The notes beneath the pieces are model-generated. The model did no database searches. It was not told where the DNA came from and saw nothing but the letters and a program-made list of their open reading frames with translations. A stretch of 22,650 nt of DNA from positions 176,471 to 199,120 of the forward strand of contig WELB01000181.1 of NCBI GenBank assembly GCA_009602725.1, in the 5' to 3' direction. The translations under genes were made by a program, and so were the position numbers. Shown here piece by piece: positions 8,540 through 18,432 of this stretch. How positions within the stretch are numbered: the stretch's first letter is position 1; each line of letters starts with the position of its first letter. The stretch is from Spirogloea muscicola. Its lineage: Eukaryota > Streptophyta > Zygnematophyceae > Spirogloeales > Spirogloeaceae.

Positions 8540-10396
8540 GATGTGGACCATTAGGGTTGCAGGCACCACAGTGCCATGACCACCGACCGCCACCGCCCCC
8601 TGACCGCAGCCGCCAAGATGACCGCCGCCCTGTCGCTGCCACTACTGGCGCATCCAAGTTTCTTGACTTTTTCCTTCAGGGCTTGGGTTTATGGTGAGGG
8701 TCAGGTTGCAGATTATTGCTAGTACGCCAATGCGGCCCTGCTTTTCTGCGTACGGGCCAGCCATGTGTCAATAAACGCGCGCACTGCAAGTGCGGCTTCT
8801 GATATGAAAGTTCTGGTCGTCCTTCTTGGCTGCTACTCTTACCAACTTGCGGCTGCTGAATACTTTATCAGCAGCCATCTTTAGTGATCTATTGCTGTCT
8901 GAGTGGTATGCGTCTTCTGTCTCCTCTAGACCTCGTCAAATACTTGCGAGGTGACCCTTTACAGCCCTCGCACATTTTCTGCTGCTTCTCCTTGTGGCTG
9001 GCCTCTCACAGTCATTTGCCAGAGCTTTCCAAGCTCTTGCTTCGCCTTACCCAAGCCAGCAGTCTCACGGTCGCCGCAGTGGTCGGGGCCACACCCGACC
9101 TGCTTGCGCCTGCACCACTCCTCCTTGCAATGTTGTGCATCTGATGCAGGCGGGATGCTGCGCTTACAGTAGAATGGTCAGCCACCCGAGCGCCTTGTAT
9201 GTTGGGGCCATAGCCTTCTCCTTCGACAAGAGCTTGAGACGTGTGCTTGCCTACAGCCGAGTCCAGAAGCTCAAAGTCATCAAGACTGGTTGTCCCCACC
9301 ATTGCCCAGCTTGACTTAGCAATGGCGAGCAGAGCTTGCAACACTGCAGACAACCGCAAGCTCTCAGCACTCCCACCACCTTGATTACAGAGCCTGCTGG
9401 AACATGGCTGGAAGTGTTATTGCAGCCTCGATGGACCATGGGCCTGGCTTCACAGCCCACCTCAGTGCTGACTACAGGAAGGTAAATAATTTATAGACAA
9501 GTTCAGATGAATAAGAAAAACATCACGGATTATGGTTCAAATAACCCACTTTTACTAAGACAGCCTGCCCAAGAACACAGAAAGGTTCTCAATTTCTCGA
9601 TCATGCAAGGGGATCCTGAGGTGTCGCACTGATGAAAGTTTGAATGACGGGGATCTGTGCTTTGACGAATCTGCCACATCAAGATTTTGATGCAGATCGA
9701 GAATCAGTTCCTTGTGATGATGCAGCTAAACATGTCTGTGTTCTTTGTACCATCATCTATTTGCTTGCACCGAGGCAGCCGTCTCCTGCGACTAGGCCTG
9801 GCTACTTGAAGGCCGGTGTTGAAAAGAGAAAGCGCGGGAAAGTGACGAACAGCAGGAAGAAATTATACTTGGTGTCTTGAGTCTCACCACTTGACTTAAA
9901 ATTTGCTCAGTCTCCTGGTCAACTGTGAAGGTTGCATGCTTGTACTCCCCCCAAGCCTGTTGCTTTGCACGACACTGAGATTCACCAGAACACATGCGTG
10001 GCTATTGAGGTCCTCATGAAGGCAGCTCTTCATGACGGGCCTGACGACAATTCATGTAGAGCCAGCTCGCTTCATTGATGCAAAGAAGAAGGACGAAACA
10101 CACCAACACACACGCATAAATTACTCTGAAGAAGAGGCAGTCTTCTGCTGCTCATTATATCAAAATTCATGCCCGTCAGAAGTCCTTCATATGAAATGCA
10201 CTGCCTGTATCTGGTAACAGGACGTCAATCCATGTTGCCGACTTGGATTGCGCCCAAAGAATAGCAGCATGAATCCTAGTCAACTGCAAACAAGTATAAC
10301 AGGTTGTGCAATCAAACTGAAGGAGCAAGATGCTCCAGGTTGATCACGACAAGGTGATGCAATATGTCAAAAGTCCTCATCTCGTAGGAAGCTTGC
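8540..10396. other. Convergent intergenic region between MRS2 and CBSX
   Basis: No exon with family features is seen here. The longest minus-strand frame (9012-9359) gives a fairly balanced peptide, including TTSLDDFELLDSAVGKH, but no recognisable domain and no supporting splice context, so I do not call it a gene. Around 8995-9016 there is a partial echo (GGCTGGCCTCTCACAG) of the hairpin found in the retrotransposon 3' ends at 15.8 and 19.4 kb. The rest looks like unstructured spacer and 3' UTR. Confidence 0.5.
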
Positions 10397-10401
10397 TTAC
10401 A
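10397..10401 (-). terminator. Candidate TGTAA poly(A) signal, CBSX
   Basis: TGTAA on the minus strand, 83 nt after the CBSX stop codon, inside ATTGTAAGC. Position and motif fit a chlorophyte polyadenylation signal. Confidence 0.4.
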
Positions 10402-10483
10402 ATAAAGCCTGGGGCCGTAGAAAATCTGGAGACACTTTCACACAAGTAAATTAGTCTCTCACTCTCCCAGCTCCATGTGGGCC

Positions 10484-12572
10484 TCAGACCTTAAGCGGGG
10501 AAATACCACGAGCCTCGGCGTCTCGCTTCATTTGTAGTGCCGCTCGGACAACATTGCCGCGCGTCAAGAGGCCCACCTGCATAAGCAAATACAACCTCTC
10601 AGGATGTACTCTCACATTGTGTAGCAGATGAGACTGGCCCTAGTTGGTTGGGCTGCATGAGAAAGAAGCGTTAACGTGATCTTGACTTAGAACCACCTTA
10701 ACCACCACAGCTAGCTTACTAAAGAAATAACTACACTGCCAATAGCAGCAATGCCGCTGCTTGCCATAACAGTGCTCGCTTAGAGTACAGGAGAGGCAGT
10801 TGGTGCGCACCAGCTTGCCAGTGTCGTCAACAACAGGCAGACGCCTGTACTTGTACTCAAGAAGCAACCTGTGCACATGCAGAGCCCAAGTAGCAACTCT
10901 GACATTCTTTCTTTGACAAATAAAGGTCACAAAAATACATACATGTAAATTAACTGGGCATGGATTACATAGGCATCCATGCAGCATTACCTTAGGTGCA
11001 AACAATAGGTGATTAAGGACAAACCGTGCAGCGTCTTCAAGGTTGGTCATGGAGCGGACAACGAGCGGCGAGGGCGTCATGACGTCCCCCACAGTTGTGC
11101 CCCTGGTCTTCAGAAGCAGCTTCTGGATCTCTTTGAATGCCTGGCACATGCAACAGTAAGATGATCATGAGAAGACAGTAGCAATGCCGCTCACAAGACA
11201 TCTGCAAGAAGGCCTGACAACTCTATAGCTTGCTTGATGGGGTAAAAGTTGCAGTGAAGTAACAGTAGCAAGTGTGAACAAGCTTGCATTCTTCCTGCTG
11301 ATGGCGTTAAGCACTGGTTCTTCACAAAAGCCGTTGCCACTAGCAGCAAGCCCAAGGACTCTGACAGTACATATGAATATGGTGGTAAGGCGCAGTAAGG
11401 GAGGTTAAATTGCAGTGGAAGGCAACAAAGTGAGCTATCAGATACTTCAACCTCCTACTTCTGCTCTTCTGGTTTAAGAGTATCACCTTCCAGGAGCTGC
11501 CAGCCTGTGGGAAGAGGCCTGTCGCTGGTGCTGGTTTATCGCCTGCAGTAAAGCATGGCAGAGCATGGTCAGCAAAGTCGCTGCTCATGGCAAGAAGGTC
11601 AAAGACAAGCCATTCCTCCTCCAGTAATGAGAGCCGAATGCAGGGGATATGCGGTCACTGCAGCTACCATAGGAGGGGCGTACGAGCAATAGATGAAGGT
11701 AAGCACATAGATTGAGGAACAAAACTCCAGCTTATATCAAGCATAGGCCATTAATATCTTGATTGATGTACACAAGTTGAGCACTGCCATGCAAGACTTT
11801 GGGAAAAGGAAAATTAGCCACCAATGCCACTCCACTTCTTCTTTGTATCCGAAGACTGATGGAAGTGACATGAAAGACAAGTACCCCACCCACAAACCTG
11901 ATATGGTGTCAAGCGCCAGCAAATCATAGTCCGACACCACGCCAATCTGCGCAAGCAATTTGTGCAGCAAACGTGAGAAGACGCTTGAACAAGGACTGCC
12001 ATGCGCTCCCCACAGCAGATCACTCTTTAGGGGTCAATCCCAGTACATATAGGAGGTGGGCAATAAGAAACCAAGTGTGCATTCAGAAAGGAGGAAGAAG
12101 GGGATATGGATTGGAAAACCCAATGTCAGATAGGCATGAAAAAAATGACATTGGGTTGCTTCCAACGCGAGAGAGGTATAGGTCGCGAATGTTGCGGCGC
12201 ACCAGCCTCCCATTGTCATCGACAACCGGCATGCCTGTGATGCGGTTGTCAACGAGGGCCTCGAGAGCTACAAGCGCAAGAAATCTAGGAATAAGTCCAA
12301 GTTTTTCCAAGTACTGCCCTGCACGGACGTTGCTGCTGCTTACACTCATTTGTGCCTTCAGTTACAATACTGCACTTCATAAGCTGATAACCCCTACTGG
12401 ACTTGATTCACCTTTGTGAGGGCCATCTAGCATCCCAAAGTAGACCTTGACAAGAACCAGGGAGCCGCTGCCCTTCACCTTCATCAACAGTCGTGCTCTT
12501 CTTGACAGCAATAAGGGCGCCGCGGGTCATCACGTCCCCCACAGTCATGAGCTCCGACTTCCTCGCCTCGCC
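10484..12572 (-). CDS. CBSX: CBSX-like protein with two CBS domains, probably chloroplast
   Basis: Matches plant CBSX1/CBSX2, stand-alone CBS-pair proteins that bind adenosine nucleotides and modulate thioredoxins of the chloroplast. Minus-strand exons: 12572-12479, 12267-12203, 11946-11898, 11542-11487, 11140-11025, 10868-10811, 10576-10484; all junctions are GT-AG and in frame (176 aa plus an upstream exon). CBS1: MTVGDVMT, TTVDEALEALVDNRITGMPV, VDDNGRL, GVVSDYDLLALD. Linker: SSWK/AFKEIQKLLLKTRG. CBS2: TVGDVMTPSPLVV, NLEDAARLLLEYKYRRLPVV, DDTGKL, VGLLTRGNVVRAALQMKR, ending ISPLKV and TGA. The signature aspartate of each repeat (SDYD, and the TRG-N variant in CBS2 that is usual for CBSX) is as expected. 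The linker DKPAPATGLFPQAGSSWK is slightly longer than in land plants. Confidence 0.95.
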
Positions 12573-13279
12573 CTGGGCAATGAAGGGCATACATACATAC
12601 AATGGTTGTGATCATGGAGAGGGTCATGACCGGCCTATGCAGCAGCCCAAAAGCTCCGCCTTCTACACATAAAGTGCTAAGAGCATCTCTACGTTCTGTG
12701 ATATACTCAAGGAGGTATCTCTTCTTAGCATCGGCCCTTGCCAAGCCCTCTGTACTGCCACCAATTTCATGGCCAGCCCAAGAAGCGCCCTCCCTTAGTG
12801 CTTGTGACAGTGCAACCTCCCTTCTTAAGGGGGGGCGGGGGCAGGAGGGTAGGGGTTGAAGAAGTTAATTGAAAGACAGTTATGCAGTGATGGAAGGTTG
12901 TTGCTCATGATCTGACTGAAAGACTGGAGCCACTCGACCATAACATGCAAAAATGTACTCCAGCAGCAGAGGTCTGCATACGCTGTCTTTGTCTTGGAAC
13001 AGCAGGATCTCAATGAGCATCTTTTGTTGACAAGTAGATACGTAGAATGTAATCATCATCAATATGTAGACTAGACTCGTTGTCTGCTGCTCGTGGCCAC
13101 AGTGGCCAAGCAAGTCTCATCCCGCAGCATCTAGCAATGATCGGCAAGGCCTGCCAGAGCCCTTGACAGTCGTGGAGACCAGCGGTGTGCTGAGTAGCTC
13201 TGGCTCAAGTAGCACGGCTTGATAATCTGATGGTTTCCCAACACATGAGCAATTCCTGGCGTCAGGCACAAGGGCTCAC
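12573..13279 (-). other. Long intron before the first CBS domain
   Basis: A 707-nt intron of the CBSX model. It contains a plus-strand run of G (12831-12845) and several short open frames with no family resemblance. A further small exon hidden here cannot be excluded. Confidence 0.45.
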
Positions 13280-13488
13280 CGGGAACGACGACGTCTCGGA
13301 CAGGGCGCTGCTGCTGGCGGCCGCAAAGGCCGCCACGGCCGCCGTCCCCCGCGGCTGATTCGGCGACGGCCGCGCCGCCGGCCGCGCCCGCAGCAGCAGC
13401 ACTCCATGGCGGCCCTGGCAGAAGCGAGCACCTTCATGGCGACCGCCAGGCAGCGTCCGTCAGTGGCGATGGTCATAGGCGCCCAAGT
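13280..13488 (-). CDS. CBSX: Probable 5' exon of CBSX (transit peptide region)
   Basis: A GC-rich block lies between a strong acceptor (TTTCTCTGCAG, exon from 13488) and a strong donor (CCCG/GTGAGC, 13280/13279) on the minus strand. The frame that joins exon 12572 in phase reads VLLLRARPAARPSPNQPRG and then an Ala/Ser-rich run ending SALSETSSFP, like a chloroplast transit peptide. That frame, however, has a TGA upstream and no ATG, so the exon probably starts at a later acceptor (for example the TGCCAG near 13434) with an ATG exon further upstream. The other open frame (ATG at 13476) is Arg/Cys-rich and does not join in phase. Confidence 0.45.
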
Positions 13489-14164
13489 CTGCAGAGAAAC
13501 CCCTCAGTAACCTGCGCCACCAGTAACGTAACGGGAAGAGTCACGTAACGGGAGCCGTTACCTAGCGAGGAGGTGGAGGGGCCCGGCGGCCCGGCGACGG
13601 CGTCACCATGGCAGCGCAGTGGCGGCGCAGCGGCGGCCATGGCCGCGGTGGCGGCGGCGGCGGCGGCGGCCATGCTGGCGGCCTCCAAGCTTGGATATGC
13701 AAATGGGCGGATTTCTGCTGTGCGGCCGCGGCTGGAGAGGGGCGCGGCCGGTGGAGCGAGGCGGAGAGGCGACTTTGGGTGCTGCGCTCTGACAGCCGGC
13801 CCCCCTTCTGCGGCAGGCGGGGGCAGCCGTCCCGCCGCCGCCAGCGGACTTGGGCCCTTTCGCATCCACTCATCAGTGGAAGTGTTCAGCGGAGAGAATA
13901 CAGTATCTGGCAGGAATCTTCCCACGGCCTGCAGCGCGGCAAGCTGCCCCGTGCCATTCCCACCGGTCGCCCCCCCGGAATCCTCCTCCTCTGGCGCTCC
14001 CCCCTCCGGCGCTCTGCCGCGCCTTGACCGCCGCCGCCGCCGCCCGGGCGAGATGCGCCGCGCGCGCCGCCGTCGCGTGAGGCGCTGCGAGGCTCGAGCT
14101 GCTGCGGCGCCAACGAGCTGGCTCGGAGCCCGCTGCTTCCGAGGAAGCTAGAGACCGCGAGGCC
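13489..14164. promoter_or_regulatory. GC-rich divergent spacer between CBSX and myotubularin
   Basis: Very GC-rich, CpG-rich sequence with GCC/GGC triplet runs (13605-13680, 14020-14080), open in most frames on both strands. The plus frame 13573-14151 is not in phase with the myotubularin ATG and is Ala/Arg-rich simple sequence. The region probably holds the promoters and 5' leaders of both flanking genes, and perhaps the missing ATG exon of CBSX, for example the minus-strand Ala-rich frame near 13670-13560. Confidence 0.45.
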
Positions 14165-14766
14165 ATGTCGATGGAGGGCGTGACTCTTGACGGCAGCGGC
14201 CTTGGCGGCAAGTGGACGTACGTGGAGGCGCGCCCGTTCAGTGCGGCCGCTGAGCAAGCTCTGCTACCCGCTGAGCAGATCGTCGCTGAGGTTCAGGTGA
14301 AGCCCCTGCTCGGCCCGCCAACAATGGTCTAGTGTTGCTGTTACAAGTGGCAACTTGGGTTAAAGATGCGGTGTGCTGGCAGCCGAGCTCAGCAGACTTG
14401 TGCGCCACTGTTTCCCATCAACATTGGACTGCAGAGCTGGACGGATTGCGTTGGCAGGGTCTGTAAGGGTTCGGCAACGGGATTACAGTCAGGGGCAGTG
14501 GCTTGATACAGCTTGGCTACTATCCTGCACACCGAGTGCTCCTCGTTCGTTCAGCAGCAAGCGGAGCTTCAGTTCACGATGAATGCACAGGATGCGCCTG
14601 ACGCAACCGCCTGCACTTGCTGCAGCATGTGGTACTCGTCAACTGTGACGTCACTGGCTCTCTCCTGGTGACCAACTTCCGCCTGCTCTTTCTCTGTGAG
14701 GGCAAGGCTCAGCCTCTCAGCCTCGGGACTATTCCAATTTGTGCCATCGACAGAATGTGCAAGCTG
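14165..14766 (+). CDS. MTM1: Myotubularin-like phosphoinositide 3-phosphatase, N-terminal GRAM part only
   Basis: Two exons, 14165-14296 and 14626-14766, join in phase 0 (CAG/GTGAAG donor, CTGCAG acceptor; the second ends at AAGCTG/GTACGT). The joined protein has LLPAEQIVAEVQ, then VVLVNCDVTGSLLVTNFRLL and LSLGTIPICAIDR. This is the GRAM domain at the front of plant myotubularins, enzymes that remove the 3-phosphate from PI3P and PI(3,5)P2. The catalytic part with the C-x5-R motif is absent: from 14767 to 14957 no further exon is visible, and at 14958 an N and retrotransposon DNA begin. The gene is either disrupted, has a huge repeat-filled intron, or is misassembled. The ATG at 14165 is followed by an acidic-neutral leader of about 30 residues, as usual. 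Confidence 0.85.
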
Positions 14767-14958
14767 GTACGTTTTTCACCTCATGTGACTGAGCACGGCT
14801 TCCTGTTTTGCTTGGACCATGGGAAAGGCTTGACCTGACAACATTCGAAGTCCTTGCTCACCACGTCATGATAGCACCTCAATCCACTATGCTTTTAGCA
14901 GCCGAATGCTGATAGCGTGGTGAGGCATGTAAGTGAGCATGTAAGCATGTACACCACN

Positions 14959-15125
14959 TTCCAGGAGCCCAGCATCTCTGATCTGCGGCTGCTTAGCAGG
15001 GGTTACTGAGTGTCTCGTAGCAGCTTTGTTTCTGTTACTTAGCGCTTCCCCTGGCCCCCTTCTCGTACTCTGTTCATTCTTTATCGGGCTGGTTGTTCCA
15101 GCCCCTATTCTCAATGGGCGAGCAC
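14959..15125 (+). mobile_element. Family A retrotransposon 3' end (plus)
   Basis: Begins directly after the N at 14958. It encodes the last residues of the family A protein (FQEPSISDLRLLSRGY, stop 15007-15009), then the family's 3' UTR: a CCCCTGGCCCCCTTCTCG block, a hairpin GGGCTGG-TTGTT-CCAGCCC (15086-15104), and the terminal ATGGGCGAGC. The same arrangement is found at 16400-16585. Confidence 0.85.
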
Positions 15126-15390
15126 TTTCTTCTTATCTGTCATTTTTGCGACGTCGAGTGTCAACCTGTCTGCAACGAGCTCAGGCGTATGCTCTGCATC
15201 AGAAAGCTGGTCGAGCCTTTGCTGCTGGCACAAGAGCTAGTCAATTGCCGTCGGGTATTCGAGCGTCAGCTAGCGACCTCTATGTGCTGACTCGTGGTTA
15301 CTGAGCGGGTCAGCTTAGCAGCAGGTGACGTACATTTGTCCAATGTGCTTGCCTTTGTACTTGGCCACACATGGCCTCCCCATCTCTTAA
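15126..15390 (+). mobile_element. Family B retrotransposon 3' end (plus)
   Basis: Joined directly to a family A tail. It encodes the family B C-terminus in one open frame: SFLRRRVSTCLQRAQAYALH, then QKAGRAFAAGTRASQLPSG, ending SDLYVLTRGY, stop 15302-15304. Then comes the B 3' UTR (AGCGGGTCAG, CTTGCCTTTGTACTTGGCCA). This is a 5'-truncated copy without RT or endonuclease core. Confidence 0.85.
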
Positions 15391-15437
15391 TATACACGCA
15401 TTTCCACTTAATCACTAGACAGCAGCAAAGGGGACTC

Positions 15438-15773
15438 TCAGTAACTTCTAGTCAGTAGATTCAAGTCGGAATAATTGGCCGGCGGATAGACGTCGCCCTG
15501 ACGGAAGCCGGAGGCCGCCGCCAAAGCGCGACCTGCGCGCAAGTGAACCGCAAAGGCAAGGGACCGCTGCAAAGAGATGGCCAAGCGCATCCGGAAGACC
15601 TGAGCGAGGGACCCGGCGACATTGAAGCCAGGCTGCTCGCCCTGCTGCCCGTGGCAGCGGGCCACTGCTCGCCGCGCAAGGCGGTGAAGCAGGTCAAGCC
15701 ATTTTGTGCCAAAGGCTCCATGTACGTCTACGTCGACGGCGAGTGGGACAAATTCGTCGTTAGTACTTAGCAC
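15438..15773 (-). mobile_element. Family A retrotransposon C-terminus (minus)
   Basis: A continuous minus-strand frame of 111 aa carrying VDVDVHGAFGTKWLDLLHRL, GSLAQVFRMRLAISLQRSLA and the ending LNLLTRSY (stop 15440-15438). These are the conserved segments seen in all family A copies here. The VDVHGAFG segment corresponds to the VETFG region near the end of the endonuclease domain in plant/algal LINE-like proteins. 5'-truncated at about 15775. Confidence 0.8.
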
Positions 15774-15789
15774 TCCGTCTTCATCAGAC

Positions 15790-15855
15790 CTTGTCCATTC
15801 CTTTGGGCTGGCCTCTCACAGCCACCAGTCCATCTGGCCGCGCTCTCTTCTTCTG
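15790..15855 (+). repeat. Short conserved 3'-tail block (copy 1)
   Basis: About 66 bp starting CCTTGTCCATT and containing the hairpin GGCTGGCCTCTCACAGCC, nearly identical to 19361-19424 but with different flanks on both sides. It looks like the 3' UTR of a family A relative left behind by truncated insertions, or an independent short element. Confidence 0.7.
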
Positions 15856-15862
15856 GGTCGCT

Positions 15863-16585
15863 AGCGCAGGTGTACCGCATGCGCGCGGCCGTCTTGCTGC
15901 AGAGGTAAATGGCGGGAAGACGAGTTCTTCCCATTGGCCATTGAAACCCATGGAGCGCTGGGCGCTCGGTGGCTCGAGCTGCTCACCCAGCTCGCCCGCC
16001 ACACCATCGCCCGTCGCTTCCATGGGGAGCCGGTCGACTTCCCTGCAGTCGGGTCGCTGGCGCAAGTGTATCGAATGCGCCTGGCCGTCTCGCTGCAGAG
16101 GTCTATGGCCCGGGCGTTGCACCTTCGTGCCGGCAGAGCCCTCGCTGCTGCCTCTGGCTCTGGCCAGGGGACCCACTTCAACGAGCCTAGCCTCTCCGAC
16201 CTGCGGCTGCTTAGCAGAGGTTACTGAGTGATTGTCCTGTAGCTCTTTGGATTTCGTCCAATCTTTTTTGGCTGGCTTCTGCCAGCCCCTCTTCTATGAG
16301 CGAGCTTTTTCTCTTTTCTCTATATGGCCCGCGCGCTGCACCTGCGTGCCGGCAGAGCCCTCGCTGCTGCCTCTGGCTCTGGCTAGGGGACCCGCTTCCT
16401 TCCAGGAGCCCAGCTTCTCTAATTTGATGCTGCTCAGCAGGGGTTACTGAGTGCTTCGTAGCTGCTTTGTTCCTTTCTGTGCTTGTTTTTCTTGGCGCTT
16501 CCCCTGGCCCCCTTCTCGAACTATGTTTATCCTTTTTGGGCTGGCTTTTCCAGCCCTATCTTGAATGGGCGAGCCCTTTCTCTTT
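15863..16585 (+). mobile_element. Family A copy X, split by copy Y
   Basis: Copy X starts at 15863 with GSLAQVYRMRAAVLLQR and stops abruptly at CTGCAGAGGT (about 15908). Its continuation is found at about 16322: TATGGCCCGCGCG encoding MARALHLRAGRALAAASGSG. This is exactly what follows LQR in the intact copies. It then has a TAG where copy Y has CAG, a frameshift, the LMLLSRGY ending (stop 16448-16450) and a 3' UTR with hairpin GGGCTGGC-TTTT-CCAGCCC (about 16539-16557). Copy Y fills the gap. Confidence 0.75.
15909..16321 (+). mobile_element. Family A copy Y, nested in copy X
   Basis: The best-preserved family A C-terminus: an open frame 15934-16227 reading AIETHGALGARWLELLTQLA, GSLAQVYRMRLAVSLQRSMA, RALHLRAGRALAAASGSGQG and ending SLSDLRLLSRGY. 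The 3' UTR follows with hairpin GGCTGGC-TTCT-GCCAGCC (about 16272-16289) and the terminal ATGAGCGAGC...CTCTTTTCTC. The upstream boundary is set by the point where copy X breaks off. No RT is present. Confidence 0.78.
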
Positions 16586-16811
16586 CTTCTTTGCATCCTG
16601 CTCAGGCTAATGTTTTGCACCAGAAAGCTGGGCGAGCTCTAGTTGGTAGCAGTAGGGCTTCGTATCTGCCATCTAGTATTCAGGCATCGATTAGCGACCT
16701 TTATGTACTGACCCGTGTTTCATGAGCGGGTCAATCTGCTGTAGGTTATTTACGTGATGTGCTTGCCTTTGTACATTGGCCTTTCGTTTGTTTCAAATAC
16801 TCGTGATTTTC
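16586..16811 (+). mobile_element. Family B 3' end (plus), half of a small inverted pair
   Basis: Follows a family A tail directly, as at 15126. It encodes AQANVLHQKAGRALVGSSRA and ISDLYVLTRVS (stop 16723-16725, with RGY changed to RVS), then the B 3' UTR (GAGCGGGTCAATCTG, CTTGCCTTTGTAC, GTTTGTTTCAAATAC). It meets an opposite-strand copy only about 20 bp further on. Confidence 0.82.
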
Positions 16812-16831
16812 CTTCGGTCTCCACTTCGACC

Positions 16832-17160
16832 TTGAAGAACTTCGTGTATCTGAAACAAACGTAGGCCAAATGGCCAAGTACCAAGGCAAACACATCCATG
16901 GATCTACATATCCTACAGCAAAGTGACCCGCTCAGTAATCACGGGTCAAAATCTTCGCTAGTTGATGCATAAATAGTAGATGTCAGATACGAAACCCTTC
17001 TGCCACCTAGAGGTCGCAGCTTTCTGGTTCAGGAAATTAGCCTGACAACGCTGCAAACAGGCCGAAACTCGACGTCGCAAGAACGAAAGATGTGCAGCTG
17101 GCAAGCCCATCTCAGCCGGAAACACATCTGCACGTCGTGTGTAGCCTAAATTGGCAATGT
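16832..17160 (-). mobile_element. Family B 3' end (minus), other half of the small inverted pair
   Basis: On the minus strand it runs through B C-terminal coding remnants (GTCAGGCTAA, CCAGAAAGCTG, TTGACCCGTG, CTGAGCGGGTC), then the B 3' UTR, ending with GTTTCAGATACACGAAG at about 16832. The coding part has lost its frame. It is complementary, with many mismatches, to 16598-16811, so the two tails point at each other across 16812-16831. Confidence 0.75.
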
Positions 17161-18359
17161 TTTGGGTCTCTAGACTTGTACTTCTTTTTGCGTCTCCTTC
17201 TACTCATTTACTCCAGCATCACTTTGCTTGTCTTGCAAGGCACATCCCTCGCCACCACCATCGCCTCGTCACCTTGCAAGGGCCATCCAAATCTACGCGC
17301 ACCTGGTTGGACTAAAGAGACAGGGAATAGTCTGATGGCGACCTCCTGTAGAAAGAAATTGCGCGCTCAAAGGGAAGAAGCATGGCGCGCCCTAAGGGAA
17401 GAGGGGCTGGCCAAGCCCCTCTTCTCCAAAATGCCCAAAAAGCCCCAAAAGATGGACATTCCTCAATGGGAATGAGAAATTTCGTGTATTTGAAACAAGT
17501 GAAGGCCAAATGGCCAAGTACAAAGGCAAGAACATCTGAAGACCTACATAACCTACATCAGATTGACCCGCTCAAATAACCACGTGTCAAAACATAAAGG
17601 TCGCTAATCGATGCCTGAATCCTAGATGTCAGATATGGAGCCCTTCTGCCACCAACTAGAGCTCGCCCAGCTTTCTGCTGCAAAGCATTAGCTTGACCAC
17701 GCTGCAAACAGGCCAAAAGTCGTTGTCGCAAGAACGACAGATATGCAGCTGGCAAGCCCATCTCAGCCGGAAACACATCTGCGGGTCGTGTGTAGCCTAA
17801 ATTGGCAATATTCTGAAGGAGTGTGGAAGCGCGGACCCAGACAGCCAAAGATGTCGACTGCCGCTGGCAGGAGCTGATCGCATTGGGGTAAATCGGAGTA
17901 GTGCTGCAGCGTTCTTTGTTCAGCACCGCCCACTGCGTGGCCAGCGATGTGTGTCGATGCTGGACCTGTATACGCCTCCTTAACAACGACATCGACCAAG
18001 GCCCGTGGTCCTCCACCAGATTGCACGCCCACAATGTCAGGTGTGCGGCGATGATGACGTGCCTGGGCGTCCGTGGTGATACGCATGATGTCGTTGATTC
18101 CCACAACCGCACTGTAGCCGGCGTCGCGCATCAAGCCCGCCAGGGCATCGCGGAGGAGGTCGTGGATGCCCACCAATTCTGGTCCAGTGGGGCATCTCAG
18201 CATGTGAGTGGCGAGCTCAGCACCGTTTGCACGGAAGACGCACTCACACTGGCGCACCCCTATCAGGCAGTCCGGTGGGAGGCCGAGGAAGAGTTGAAGC
18301 GACGTCCGAAAGGCCTCGGAGCTGATGCTGACGGCGTTGGCGACAGCGTGTGAGGTGAC
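17030..18359 (-). mobile_element. Left arm of 1.3-kb inverted repeat: family B endonuclease and 3' end
   Basis: Minus-strand family B copy. From 18359 down it encodes FRTSL..LFLGLP, a CxC-x11-H-x3-C knuckle (CECVFRANGAELATHMLRC), then RDALAGLMRDAGYSAVV, TTDAQARHHRRTPDIVGVQ and GGGPRALVDVVVKEAYTG, the restriction-like endonuclease-type region with spaced acidic residues. After a frame change near 17815-17848 come NIANLGYTRPADVFPAEM and the LTRGY end, whose stop is lost by one extra T near 17575. The 3' UTR and a second truncated B fragment follow to 17030. The arm is the reverse complement of 19892-21211. The copy is not functional: no RT, broken frame. Confidence 0.85.
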
Positions 18360-18432
18360 GCCCTGGGGATGAGAGGAGCTTCTCCTTGTTTCTGTTCACC
18401 TGCCGGCACATCGCAGGGCTGCCATTCCACCA

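Noticed and set aside
9012-9359. 115-aa minus-strand frame between MRS2 and CBSX
   Set aside because: Reasonable composition but no recognisable domain, no splice support, and equally long frames overlap on the plus strand.
13573-14151. 192-aa plus-strand frame before the myotubularin ATG
   Set aside because: Ala/Arg-rich, out of phase with the ATG at 14165 and stopped just before it; several frames on both strands are equally open in this CpG-rich spacer.
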